A stretch of 64,000 nucleotides of DNA from an uncultured Lachnospiraceae bacterium (GCA_910578175.1 CAJTPF010000002.1:132337-196336); one strand, 5' to 3'; counted from the stretch's first letter, positions 54,985 to 63,836 are shown. A program made the numbers and translations. The notes: generated by a model not told the origin, from the sequence alone.

Positions 54985-55755
54985 CTATACCTCAATCTCC
55001 ATAATTTTTCTTCCAAGCAGAAAAGCAGCAATATAAATTACAAAACAAGCACTCATAATAATTCTTCCTGCCTGGGTCTGATACATGACTGCCATCATTC
55101 CGGGAGACGAGATTTTAACATAAGAAATCATTACCAACGGAATAACATTCATTATCATTTGCTCGAATCTTTTTTCACTGATCATCGACCTGATTTCTCT
55201 TTCTGCATCTGTTTTTTCTGAAATATTTAACGCTGCGGATCGAACCACACCTATCAAATCTCCACCGGTACGTTTTCCAATCGCCAGAACCTCAGAAAAT
55301 AGCCGGATATCCTGATTTCCGCTTCTCATCCCTAATTCTGCTATTGCTTCCTCAATGTTTATATTGTTCTTTAACTTTCCCAAAATGAGTTTCAACTCTT
55401 TGCAAATATAACTATTATCTCCATACAATTCACTCATTTCCAAATAAGATTCCTTTATGGAATTTTCAAGTGAATAACCGGCTGACATTTGTGCTGCCAA
55501 TGAAATACATAAATCCTTAAATTCATCTTTTAGTTTATTTTGCCGTTGATTACATAATCTTTTTTTTATTACCTTAAAATAAGGAATTAAAATAACGGAC
55601 AAGGGTATTGAAACCAGCAGACTATCATAAAAGATATTGGAAAATACATAAACAATTACTATACCTAATATTCCGTATCTGAAATACTCCATGCAGGAGA
55701 GTGAATAATAATGATATATTATTATTCCTTCTTTTTTACTGTTATACAGTTTCAT
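54985..55755 (-). CDS. tadB: TadB-like inner-membrane platform protein
   Basis: 256 residues. Two N-terminal membrane segments (about 25-55), the F-domain (FKDLCISLAAQMSAGYSLE, GNQDIRLFSEVLAIGKRTGGD, SEKRFEQMIMNVIPLVMIS) and a C-terminal membrane segment. Partner of TadC in the platform. Its start overlaps tadA by 14 bp. Confidence 0.85.
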   Translation of the reverse strand: MKLYNSKKEGIIIYHYYSLSCMEYFRYGILGIVIVYVFSNIFYDSLLVSIPLSVILIPYFKVIKKRLCNQRQNKLKDEFKDLCISLAAQMSAGYSLENSIKESYLEMSELYGDNSYICKELKLILGKLKNNINIEEAIAELGMRSGNQDIRLFSEVLAIGKRTGGDLIGVVRSAALNISEKTDAEREIRSMISEKRFEQMIMNVIPLVMISYVKISSPGMMAVMYQTQAGRIIMSACFVIYIAAFLLGRKIMEIEV

Positions 55756-57004
55756 ATCTTAAATCCTCCTCATGAAAGCCGGCAGCCAGAAGTTTCCCAA
55801 GATTATTTAATCTGTTTCCGGTCCATTGTAAATCTCCCATAACGTTTTTTTGATCTCCCTCTCTTCGTTCCTCACGGAATAGGAATATGGGATTAATTTC
55901 AATTTCACCGGATTCATATTCTCCTACTTCCACAATCTCCATAACTCTTCTGGATTTATCTCTCAATCTGGATAGATGAATGATAATATCAATTCCGGAA
56001 GCTATCTGCCCCTTTATTCCGTCCAGTGGCATATCAATGCCCATTAATACCATTGTTTCAAGCCTTTTCAGCATATCTTTAGAGTTATTGGCATGTCCTG
56101 AGCTTAAACTGCCGTCATGACCGGTATTTAAAGCAGATAATAGATCAAATGCCTCCTCCCCCCTTACTTCACCGATAATGATCCGGTCCGGTCTCATCCG
56201 AAGACTGCTTTTTATTAAATCCCGTATTAAAATTCCATTTTCCCCTTCCGTATTCTCCTGTTTTACCTCCAGACTGACCAGATTTTTTATCCCATTTATC
56301 TTTAATTCTGCCGAATCCTCAATAGTAATGATCCTTTCGTTTTTCGGAATATAATTTGACAATGCATTTAAAAAAGTTGTCTTTCCAGAACCGGTTCCTC
56401 CGCATATAAAAAGATTATATTTACTCTGTACCAATATTTTTAAAAAATCAGCAGCTGTACGGTTAATTGCTCCAATCTCAATTAGCCTGTCCATTGTAAG
56501 AGGATGATTTCCAAATTTTCGTATGGTAACAACCGGACCATTTAATGCTACCGGAGATAATACCACATTAACACGGCTGCCGTCTTTTAATCTCGTATCA
56601 ACAATGGGAGAAGTTTCATTTACCCTTCTGTTTACCCCTGCCACTATTTGCTGTATCACATCCCGTAAACGCTCTTCGGAAGTAAAATTACCATTAAACT
56701 GATTAATTTCACCATTCTTTTCTATAAAAATATTATTTGGCCCGTTGATCATAATCTCTGTTATTTCATCATCTTTCAGTAAATATTCCAAAACATCAAG
56801 TCCCCGGATAGAATCAAATATTTCTTTTCTATAAATTAGTTTTTCCTTTATCCCGAGTGGACTTCCTTTATTCCTGTCCCGGCTGAATCTGAATAACTCC
56901 TCATCTATAATTTGCCAGATATCATCATCAGAACTATCCCGGGTTATATCTATTTTGTCAATAACTTCTTTTCTTAATAAGTCTATAACTCCGCTCTTAT
57001 CCAT
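55742..57004 (-). CDS. tadA: TadA/CpaF-type pilus assembly ATPase
   Basis: 420 residues. N-terminal helical part (1-90), then the type II/IV secretion ATPase core: LFICGGTGSGKTTFLNALSN (Walker A), the Asp box around TIEDSAELKI, MRPDRIIIGEVRGEEAFDLL (Walker B) and the His box TGHDGSLSSGHANN. A hexameric cytoplasmic motor that powers Flp pilus extension. Overlaps tadZ by 8 bp and tadB by 14 bp. Confidence 0.92.
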   Translation of the reverse strand: MDKSGVIDLLRKEVIDKIDITRDSSDDDIWQIIDEELFRFSRDRNKGSPLGIKEKLIYRKEIFDSIRGLDVLEYLLKDDEITEIMINGPNNIFIEKNGEINQFNGNFTSEERLRDVIQQIVAGVNRRVNETSPIVDTRLKDGSRVNVVLSPVALNGPVVTIRKFGNHPLTMDRLIEIGAINRTAADFLKILVQSKYNLFICGGTGSGKTTFLNALSNYIPKNERIITIEDSAELKINGIKNLVSLEVKQENTEGENGILIRDLIKSSLRMRPDRIIIGEVRGEEAFDLLSALNTGHDGSLSSGHANNSKDMLKRLETMVLMGIDMPLDGIKGQIASGIDIIIHLSRLRDKSRRVMEIVEVGEYESGEIEINPIFLFREERREGDQKNVMGDLQWTGNRLNNLGKLLAAGFHEEDLRYETV

Positions 57005-57995
57005 TTAAAATTACTAATCCCCTTTCTTCTATCAGCGTATTAACTTTTATCTGCAGGCATTCTTTATCATATGTTTCATTCAGCACATCATTCATGGGTA
57101 ATCGGTATATTTCCAGGTCATTATCTTCTTTCTTCATTATTTTTTGAAATTCTTCAGATTTGTGTATTGATATTTCATCCGCCATATATGGCATAATTAT
57201 AAAATCGCATATATTTAACACCTGCAATATATCACTGATAATATCTGATAAATCCAATACTATTGTTTTATAATCCGATACTTTGCATATTTCCGATATC
57301 AGACCTTTCCACTGCTCACTTGTGATGGTTCTGAGTTCCTGACCATTTTCCATGGGGGGAATATAATCAAATCCTTTCATACTCTGAAGCACTGCTTTTA
57401 GTTTTAATTCAAATGACCATGAATTCTGCATATAAAAATATAATAAATCAGCCAGATCATACTCCTTATTTTCTTCATCATTTCTGCGCAAGGATGAATA
57501 TTCTTCCATATTAATTAATAATACCTTTCCTTTTTTAGCCAGATTACCTGTTAACTCCATGGATAATGCTGTCTTTCCGCACCGTTTGACAGGTGAATAG
57601 ACTCCTATGATCTGAACTTTTTTCCCACCGGTTATTCTGATAACATCTTTTTTTACCGTTATGGATTCTGCACATAAATTAATGATATAACTAGTTATAT
57701 TTTTCATATGCTGAAATCTGTATATTGTTTTTATTCCGTTAATGCTTTCGATTCCTGCCTCCTCTGTCAGCAAAATAATCTTTTCATTTTTTAAATCATT
57801 TTCTATATCACCTAACAGCTCTTCCTTTATTAAAAACAGATCAATGTTTTCACTGTCTGCATATTTTAAAAAATCTTCCTTTTCACTAAAGCCGGCAATC
57901 TTAAGAACATTTTCATCATTATTTTCAAAGTACCCAAGAAAATTACTTAAATATTCCTTATCATCCTCTAATATCACAATATTATGCTCCCTCAA
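56997..57995 (-). CDS. tadZ: TadZ/CpaE-like localisation ATPase
   Basis: 332 residues, starting at TTG behind GGAGGG. Residues 1-110 form a receiver-like domain (NIVILEDDKEYL) and residues 130-332 a ParA/MinD-like ATPase with a deviant Walker A (SPVKRCGKTALSMEL) and a VLDLSD strand. TadZ places the pilus machine in the cell. It is the first gene of the Tad operon; the 207-bp divergent gap to the DUF2508 gene should hold both promoters. Confidence 0.8.
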   Translation of the reverse strand: MREHNIVILEDDKEYLSNFLGYFENNDENVLKIAGFSEKEDFLKYADSENIDLFLIKEELLGDIENDLKNEKIILLTEEAGIESINGIKTIYRFQHMKNITSYIINLCAESITVKKDVIRITGGKKVQIIGVYSPVKRCGKTALSMELTGNLAKKGKVLLINMEEYSSLRRNDEENKEYDLADLLYFYMQNSWSFELKLKAVLQSMKGFDYIPPMENGQELRTITSEQWKGLISEICKVSDYKTIVLDLSDIISDILQVLNICDFIIMPYMADEISIHKSEEFQKIMKKEDNDLEIYRLPMNDVLNETYDKECLQIKVNTLIEERGLVILNG

Positions 57996-58202
57996 TATTT
58001 CCCTCCAAAACTTTAATCTTATAACTTTTTAATATGTTACCTCTGTTTTCATAAATTATACAATACTCTTATTAATTTGTAAAGTTGTATTTTTGTTTTA
58101 TCATATGATTACTAAAAAAAAGAGTCCAATAAGCTATAATATGCATAAATCAATTTATATTGACTATAATTATATAAAAAAGATAAACAACGAGGTGGTT
58201 AA

Positions 58203-58448
58203 ATGTTACTCAGAAAGTCGAAAAAATCAGAAAAGAATCAGAAAATCCACGCTGCAGACAGTAATTTAAGCGAACTTGACAAACTCAGGCTTGAATTAAT
58301 AGAAGCCAAATATGCATTGGATGCCGCTTACTCAATACTGCAGAATGTTACCGAACCAGACCTCATTGACAGCGCAATATACGAATTAAAATCCGTACAA
58401 ATGCGTTATACCTTTCTTCATAAAAAATTTGTAGAACTTTCGGCTTAA
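58203..58448 (+). CDS. DUF2508 (YaaL-like) small protein
   Basis: 81 residues. A basic N-terminus and two helices (LDKLRLELIEAKYALDAAYS and VQMRYTFLHKKFVEL) match DUF2508, a family found near recR and bofA genes in Firmicutes; its function is unknown. Here it stands alone, divergent from the Tad operon. The ATG follows GAGGTGG. It is followed by a hairpin at 58485-58523. Confidence 0.75.
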   Translation: MLLRKSKKSEKNQKIHAADSNLSELDKLRLELIEAKYALDAAYSILQNVTEPDLIDSAIYELKSVQMRYTFLHKKFVELSA

Positions 58449-58484
58449 TTTTTAAAAGTACGATTCTAAAATGAATAAAAATAA

Positions 58485-58523
58485 TTGCCATCTGTAATCT
58501 TAAACAAAGACTACAGATGGCAA
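58485..58523. terminator. Hairpin terminator between the DUF2508 gene and the agr locus
   Basis: TTGCCATCTGTA (58485-58496) and TACAGATGGCAA (58512-58523) form a perfect 12-bp stem. On the minus strand it is followed by TTATTTTTATT, so it can end the agr transcript; on the plus side the T-run is weaker. Confidence 0.7.
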
Positions 58524-58555
58524 TTAAATGATTATAAAACCTGATATAAATCTAA

Positions 58556-58583
58556 TTGCTGCTACATAAAAATGTAGCAGCAA
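58556..58583. terminator. Perfect 12-bp hairpin downstream of agrD
   Basis: TTGCTGCTACAT (58556-58567) and ATGTAGCAGCAA (58572-58583) are fully complementary around an AAAA loop. It lies 60 bp after the agrD stop on the minus strand. There is no long T-run, so it may protect the 3' end or pause transcription before the hairpin further on. Confidence 0.5.
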
Positions 58584-58642
58584 CTCACCCAATTAACCCT
58601 TTTCCTCATATTGACAAATAAGTACAACTCTCTTCAAAACAG

Positions 58643-58789
58643 CTACTTTCTTTTGACTACTTCTTTTAAATTACTTGGTGTCTTAGGCTGATAACAATCA
58701 AACCATGACGCTTCTCCTGCTGCTGCTTTTGCAGAAACAAATCCTGCCTTGGCAATAAATTTTAAAACCTTATTTTCCTTTTTCTGCAT
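58643..58789 (-). CDS. agrD: AgrD-like cyclic autoinducer prepeptide
   Basis: 48 residues, easily missed. Its ATG (58789) lies inside the last codons of agrB (20-bp overlap) behind AGGAAGT. The plan is that of AgrD: an amphipathic basic N-terminal helix (1-25, KKENKVLKFIAKAGFVSAKA), a core GEASWFDC and the conserved recognition tail YQPKTPSNLKEVV. In clostridial AgrD peptides the ring ends just before the (Y/H)QP element and begins five residues earlier with Cys. Here that position is Ser28 (ring S-W-F-D-C), which would give a lactone rather than a thiolactone; Cys32 is the only Cys. AgrB should cut and cyclise it. Confidence 0.85.
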   Translation of the reverse strand: MQKKENKVLKFIAKAGFVSAKAAAGEASWFDCYQPKTPSNLKEVVKRK

Positions 58790-59369
58790 ATTTAAACTTC
58801 CTTTCTTTAGCAACTCCTGCTAACATTAAAATAATGACCATCAGCACCGTTGCTGTTAATGCAACCATTGCACTATAATTATATGTATATAATACAAATC
58901 CAACGACGGACCATATCACATATAAAATATGGCTTTCTTTTCTACCCTTCTTTTTTTCTTCCATATCCAATGGTTTATTAACATTTTCAACAGGTGCATA
59001 CATATGCACGACTATAACCCCCAATAAATAAATCATAACTAAGACAGGCGGTGAAACCAAAACTTTTTCACTAAATTTTTCAATCATAAGTACAATCATA
59101 AATACGATTGTATACACAACATTACAGGACAGATAACTATCCGCATGATATCCGCCACACTTAAACCTGAGTGAAGAGAATACTGTAATAAAAATCAATG
59201 ATGTCATCAGACTACCCGCTGTCAGACCAAGAATGAGAACGATACAAATTCCTAGAATGGTGGAAAAGAGAATTTCAAAGCCGTACTTATAAACATCCTT
59301 CTCATCCTGGTTGACAACCTCCCGCCTGACTAAATAATTTGTAACCAGGCCTGCTGCTATTTCAATCAT
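58770..59369 (-). CDS. agrB: AgrB-like peptide-processing membrane protease
   Basis: 199 residues with about six membrane segments. The catalytic pair is present in FKCGGYHADSYLSC: His75 and Cys82, seven residues apart as in AgrB of staphylococci. It removes the tail of AgrD and closes the ring. The ATG at 59369 follows GGAGG (8 bp), and a separate promoter with a LytTR-type repeat lies in the 95-bp gap after agrC. Confidence 0.92.
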   Translation of the reverse strand: MIEIAAGLVTNYLVRREVVNQDEKDVYKYGFEILFSTILGICIVLILGLTAGSLMTSLIFITVFSSLRFKCGGYHADSYLSCNVVYTIVFMIVLMIEKFSEKVLVSPPVLVMIYLLGVIVVHMYAPVENVNKPLDMEEKKKGRKESHILYVIWSVVGFVLYTYNYSAMVALTATVLMVIILMLAGVAKERKFKYAEKGK

Positions 59370-59387
59370 TTATACCACCTCCGCATA

Positions 59388-59452
59388 AGTATAATAACTC
59401 ATTATGGAGATTTTTCAATATACTTGGCAAAGTTTGCACATTTAGAGGCAAA
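59388..59452 (-). promoter_or_regulatory. agrBD promoter with AgrA-type (LytTR) direct repeat
   Basis: Read on the minus strand: two TTTGCC-containing repeats (59452-59447 and 59431-59426) spaced 21 bp, two helical turns, then -35 TTGAAA (59418-59413), a long 19-bp spacer and -10 TATACT (59393-59388). Tandem sites of this spacing just upstream of a promoter with an overlong spacer are the known layout of AgrA-activated promoters. Confidence 0.6.
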
Positions 59453-59464
59453 CTTGGTAAAATT

Positions 59465-60778
59465 TTACAAACTTTTTATCATTATATTTACTACAAGCAT
59501 CTTGTTTTCTTCATAAACTTTATACATTCCATTATATTTTTTTAGTATTTTTTTTACGCTCATTAATCCGATTCCATGACTATTTTTGTCTTTCTTTGTC
59601 GTAAAAAGATTAGGATTTAAAAATAAAACCGAATTATCAATTTTATTTCTGATAATAATATTCACATAATCTTTATTGTCAAATATTTTTATATCAATAA
59701 ACGGCTTATTTTTTACTTTCTGGGAAGCTTCAATTGCATTGTCCATTAAATTTCCTATGATTATACTAATATCTACATCAGAAATATTGGTTAGGTCACT
59801 TGTAATTTCTACATTCCAGTCAATTTTATTTTTATTACAGATATCCAGTTTAATATTTAATAAGGAACTTAATGTCTGGCTGTTTGTTGTAACAAATGTT
59901 TCAATCGTATCTATTTCCTGACCAATCAGATTTAACATATAACTTTTAGCCTTATTGTATTCTTTATTATCGATCAGACCTATGGCCGTCATAAGATAAT
60001 TTTTTATGTCATGTTTAAGGGTTCTTATTTTTTCATTGGATTCCAATACACTTGTAAGCATTTTTTTCTGCTGCTCTATTTGGTTTTCCATAAGCTTATA
60101 CCGAATCTCTTCACGATTGCTTTTGCTTAATTTCAAAACCATTCCGTATATAATAATATCAACCAGGATCAACATCATAGAAAATATTATAATCAGATAC
60201 TTCGACATTTGAGATACTTGCACAGTATACATAATTTTATATATCATTATTAACATGGTCAATGTCATGATGACTATAAAAACACAAGTTATCCATTCTT
60301 TTATTGTTAATTGAAACTCCTGTTTTTTAGTAATTATTAATATACTTTTTCCAAATACATAAAACATTAATTTTGTTATGATCAGGACAATTACCCTATA
60401 TTCCCCTCGTATATCTATTAATGTAGTAATATGTACATTTAACAACATACTTAAAATCTGTAGAGTTAAAATATTGGTAACAGCAATAACAACAAATGCA
60501 GTAATTGAGAATATTATCTTATTGATCAGATTTCCTTCCAGACAAAAATAACCGAATATGATCATTATTATTAATGCAATTACAAGTCCATAATCACTTG
60601 TCATACCAAATTTAAGAGCAATGGTTCCGTCAATGGAGATAATAGCAAAAGTAAACAATGCAAAAAAATAATTTAATGGCGTTTTTTTCTTAAACGAAAA
60701 AAAATCAATATAAAACTTTACCATCAACAAATTCTCTATAAGAAGCGCCACCAGTTCTGATATATGATATATATTCAT
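59465..60778 (-). CDS. agrC: AgrC-like receptor histidine kinase
   Basis: 437 residues. Six to seven membrane segments (about 1-215) form the peptide sensor. The kinase part has the phospho-acceptor IRTLKHDIKNYLMTAIGL, N box GNLMDNAIEAS, and HGIGLMSVKKILKKYNG, typical of the GHKL/HPK10 class used by AgrC. It should bind the processed AgrD peptide from outside and phosphorylate AgrA. Its ATG is directly next to the agrA stop with no gap. Confidence 0.9.
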   Translation of the reverse strand: MNIYHISELVALLIENLLMVKFYIDFFSFKKKTPLNYFFALFTFAIISIDGTIALKFGMTSDYGLVIALIIMIIFGYFCLEGNLINKIIFSITAFVVIAVTNILTLQILSMLLNVHITTLIDIRGEYRVIVLIITKLMFYVFGKSILIITKKQEFQLTIKEWITCVFIVIMTLTMLIMIYKIMYTVQVSQMSKYLIIIFSMMLILVDIIIYGMVLKLSKSNREEIRYKLMENQIEQQKKMLTSVLESNEKIRTLKHDIKNYLMTAIGLIDNKEYNKAKSYMLNLIGQEIDTIETFVTTNSQTLSSLLNIKLDICNKNKIDWNVEITSDLTNISDVDISIIIGNLMDNAIEASQKVKNKPFIDIKIFDNKDYVNIIIRNKIDNSVLFLNPNLFTTKKDKNSHGIGLMSVKKILKKYNGMYKVYEENKMLVVNIMIKSL

Positions 60779-61474
60779 TTATTTACTCCTCATATAATTT
60801 AAATACTTTTCCTTTACTTCCTCTAATCGTGAACGACTGATGGGCACTTCATAATTATTATCCAGCATGATCTTTTTATCTCCTATGGAACAGATATACA
60901 GGGGATTTACCAGATATCCTACATGTGTCCTGATAAACATATTAGCAGTTAACTTTTCTTCAAAGTCAGATAATTTACTCCGAATAGTATGAACATCATT
61001 CATGCACACAATATGTAAATTATGTTTTTCGGAAGTAACATAGATTATATCCTTATACTTTAACCTATGCATTCTCCCGGCTTTTTCTATGATCAATTCC
61101 GTTTCTGTCTTTACAAACTCCCGTAACAATGCCAGCATCGCTTCTTTTATCTCTGAATGTATTACACTTTTTCGAATAAACCGAAAAGGTTTATATTGTA
61201 TGGACTGAAAAACCATTTCTTCTCTGTTTGTAACAAATATAATAAATACGTCGTCTTCACTCTGCCTCAGTTTGTTTGCAATATCTATTCCATCCAGTCC
61301 TGGCATATCAATATCTAAAAAAATAACATCTGCTTTATCATCTTTATATGTTTTATACATCTTTACCGGATCTGTAAATACCGATATCGCTGCTGAAACC
61401 GTTAAATTATTCTGAACTTCCTGTTCAATTAGCTCTGCCATTACCCTCTCATCATCACATATAAAAATTTTCAT
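60779..61474 (-). CDS. agrA: AgrA-like LytTR response regulator
   Basis: 231 residues. Receiver domain (1-120) with FICDDERV acidic pair, phospho-site in DVIFLDIDMPGLDG (Asp), and Lys in RFIRKS. C-terminal LytTR DNA-binding domain (about 135-231: RLKYKDIIYVTSEKHNLHI, MFIRTHVGYLVNP, VPISRSRLEEVKE). It should activate agrBD through the repeat at 59426-59452. The ATG follows ATAGGAGGGAT. Confidence 0.92.
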   Translation of the reverse strand: MKIFICDDERVMAELIEQEVQNNLTVSAAISVFTDPVKMYKTYKDDKADVIFLDIDMPGLDGIDIANKLRQSEDDVFIIFVTNREEMVFQSIQYKPFRFIRKSVIHSEIKEAMLALLREFVKTETELIIEKAGRMHRLKYKDIIYVTSEKHNLHIVCMNDVHTIRSKLSDFEEKLTANMFIRTHVGYLVNPLYICSIGDKKIMLDNNYEVPISRSRLEEVKEKYLNYMRSK

Positions 61475-61515
61475 TAATAATCCCTCCTATATTATGCTAC
61501 TACCATATATTACCA

Positions 61516-61544
61516 ATTTTATATTAATATTGCCGATTCATCAA
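61516..61544 (-). promoter_or_regulatory. Promoter of agrAC
   Basis: On the minus strand, -35 TTGATG (61544-61539), a 17-bp spacer and -10 TAAAAT (61521-61516), about 40 bp before the agrA start. The normal spacer suggests basal expression, unlike the agrBD promoter. Confidence 0.45.
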
Positions 61545-61583
61545 CAAAAAATTATAATTTTTTCCATAAATCGACATATTTTT

Positions 61584-61622
61584 CTATAAAAAAAGCAGGA
61601 ACAAATATTACTTCATTCCTGC
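61584..61622 (-). terminator. Intrinsic terminator after the PepSY gene
   Basis: On the minus strand, GCAGGAA (61622-61616) pairs with TTCCTGC (61601-61595), followed by TTTTTTT. It separates the sigma factor operon from agrAC. Confidence 0.85.
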
Positions 61623-61638
61623 CGCATTTTTATTAAAT

Positions 61639-63282
61639 TCAATCTATTTCATAACTTAATATCTTTCCGCTATATCCATCTATTTCATACTCATATTCGT
61701 TATTATCTGCATAAAATTCAATTTCATAGATAACAGTTCCATCATCCCTTTCACATTTTACCTCTGTGAAAGTTACCTGGCTTACACCGGCATGTTTCAA
61801 TACGATTTGTTTTGCCTCACTTTCACTGATTATGTTTTTATAACTGTCCTCGTTGATTCCGTCATCAATACGATCTATATCATAATCTATTATCTTACCG
61901 GTAAAGCCATCTATTTCATATTCGTATTCCTTATTTCCCTCATAAAATTCTATTTCATAAACTGCTTCATCATCATCTTTATCACATTTAATCTTTTTAA
62001 AGACTGCCTGCGTAATTCCGGCATGCCGTAACGCAATTTGTTTTGCTTCTTCCTCACTGATCAGGCTTACGGTATTCTGATCCGTTGTTTCTTCATGGAT
62101 ATCTAAATCATACTCTAATATTATTCCGCTGTACGCATCGATTTCATATTCATATTCATCTGTTCCTATATTAAATTCTATCTCATAAATCATCTTTCCG
62201 TCACTTCTGTCAAGATTCACTTTCATCTTGGAAACCTGGCCGTTCCCGGCATGCTGTAAGGCAATTTGCTTTGCTGCCTCTTCACCGATCACCTTTTTTT
62301 CTACATTTGAATCTGACGCAGTAGTTTCTGTCTGCTGCATAGTAGTTTCTATCTGCTGTATAGTAGTTTCTGTCGGTGAAATTACAGTCGGATCGTTTTC
62401 TGTCGTCATTTGTGTCTCCGGATATGATGTAATATTTTCTGATTCTGGTGCAGAAGTTTCATAAATTTCAGAAGTTGTTTCATGATCTGGTAAAGGATTC
62501 TTTTCACTTACTGATTCATTATCGGAACTGTCTGCCGGCTTCATTTCACAATATAAAATGTTTCCGGAGACCGCATCTAATTTGCATTCATACTCCATTT
62601 GCTCCATAACGAACTTTAACTCATACACTGCTTCTTCATGACCGGCATCGCATTTAATTTCCATAAACTCAGCAGACTTCAACCCGCAGTAGTCGAGAAC
62701 GATTTCTTTTGCTTTTGTCAGTGTTATGATTTTCCTTATCTCTACACTTATTCCCTGCTTTCTGCTGAAGTTATCCAATACGATCTCTCTGAATTCCGAA
62801 TCATACTGGATAAAATCGTCATTATTTTCTGATTCAATGGATAATGTAACTTTTCCGCCTTTTTCCAGATATCCGGAATCAATCGCTTTTTGAATAAGTT
62901 CTTCTGTAACTGCCATTCTGTCTTTTTTATTATATCGGTAATCGGTAATTAAATTCTGTCCATCCTCATTCAACGCTTCGATCTCAAGAATCGAACCATC
63001 TTCACTTAAATCCAGACAAATTGCAGGATTGATTGTTATATAGATTTTAGACTGAACCGGCTGGATTACCTTTTTTTCATTTTTATCAGTTCCAAAAAAA
63101 CGGATTCCTGCAAATATACCGATAAATAAACAGGCTGCTATCACAGAGACCAAAGAAATTATTGTATTTTTGTTTATCCTGTTCAAACCAGATTTTCTTT
63201 TAGGTACTGCAGCTTCAATTAAGTCCTCATCAACATTTGTAATAGCATCATATACGTTTAACTGATCTTTATTTTTACTCAT
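61639..63282 (-). CDS. Anti-sigma-like membrane protein with four PepSY repeats
   Basis: 547 residues. A cytoplasmic N-terminus (about 1-38) that should contact the sigma factor, one membrane segment (about 42-64) and an extracytoplasmic region. The first outer part (about 75-180: ITINPAICLDLSEDGSILEI) resembles the middle domain of RsgI-type anti-sigma factors. Then come four PepSY-type repeats (about 187-252, 332-395, 408-472, 485-547), three of them with AKQI(A/V)L(Q/R/K)HAG and EYEYEID(A/G)(Y/F)(S/T)G. A Thr/Glu/Ser-rich linker (about 260-330) separates the first from the rest. The ATG overlaps the sigma gene stop (ATGA). Confidence 0.75.
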   Translation of the reverse strand: MSKNKDQLNVYDAITNVDEDLIEAAVPKRKSGLNRINKNTIISLVSVIAACLFIGIFAGIRFFGTDKNEKKVIQPVQSKIYITINPAICLDLSEDGSILEIEALNEDGQNLITDYRYNKKDRMAVTEELIQKAIDSGYLEKGGKVTLSIESENNDDFIQYDSEFREIVLDNFSRKQGISVEIRKIITLTKAKEIVLDYCGLKSAEFMEIKCDAGHEEAVYELKFVMEQMEYECKLDAVSGNILYCEMKPADSSDNESVSEKNPLPDHETTSEIYETSAPESENITSYPETQMTTENDPTVISPTETTIQQIETTMQQTETTASDSNVEKKVIGEEAAKQIALQHAGNGQVSKMKVNLDRSDGKMIYEIEFNIGTDEYEYEIDAYSGIILEYDLDIHEETTDQNTVSLISEEEAKQIALRHAGITQAVFKKIKCDKDDDEAVYEIEFYEGNKEYEYEIDGFTGKIIDYDIDRIDDGINEDSYKNIISESEAKQIVLKHAGVSQVTFTEVKCERDDGTVIYEIEFYADNNEYEYEIDGYSGKILSYEID

Positions 63283-63836
63283 ATGCTTATTTCCTCACTT
63301 TCCAAATATTCTCTTAATTTTTCTCTCAGTCTCTTTAATTTCTGTGTCATAGTATTTGCAGATATTCCGTAACAATCCGCCAAATACTTTACACTTTTTG
63401 CATACCAGTATCTTTGAAGAAATATTCTCCTGTCTTCAATTTCAATACTTCTTAACCATCTGCTTATGGCCGAACTCAGTTCTCTGGTTTCAAAATATTT
63501 ATCAATCGGACTTTCAAATGAAATACATTCTTCTATTTCGGAAAGCAGCATATTCATAGTATTATAACGTTTTTTTGCATGATATTTCTTATAAATATTC
63601 ATAGAGGTATTCCGTACTATTGTCCCTAAGTATACCCTGAGATTCAATGGTTTCACCGGAGGTATGGAATTCCATGCTTTTAACCAGGTATCATTCAAAG
63701 ATTCCTCCGTATCCTCTTTATTATCCAATATGCCATAAGCAATTGACCTACAGTAGTTTCCATATTTCTTTTCAGATTCCTGAATTGCCTGTTCTTTCCT
63801 GTTAAAATATAATTCAATTATTTCTGAATCCTCCAT
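63279..63836 (-). CDS. ECF-type RNA polymerase sigma factor
   Basis: 185 residues from ATG at 63836, which has GGAGG 8 bp upstream; a longer frame from 63902 has no ribosome site. Region 2 includes YCRSIAYGILDNKEDTEESL and NDTWLKAWNSIPP; region 4 includes RYWYAKSVKYLADCYGISAN and TMTQKLKRLREKL. It should direct RNA polymerase to a small regulon under the control of the membrane protein encoded directly after it. The region 63837-64000 holds its promoter area, and no other gene is apparent. Confidence 0.88.
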   Translation of the reverse strand: MEDSEIIELYFNRKEQAIQESEKKYGNYCRSIAYGILDNKEDTEESLNDTWLKAWNSIPPVKPLNLRVYLGTIVRNTSMNIYKKYHAKKRYNTMNMLLSEIEECISFESPIDKYFETRELSSAISRWLRSIEIEDRRIFLQRYWYAKSVKYLADCYGISANTMTQKLKRLREKLREYLESEEISI

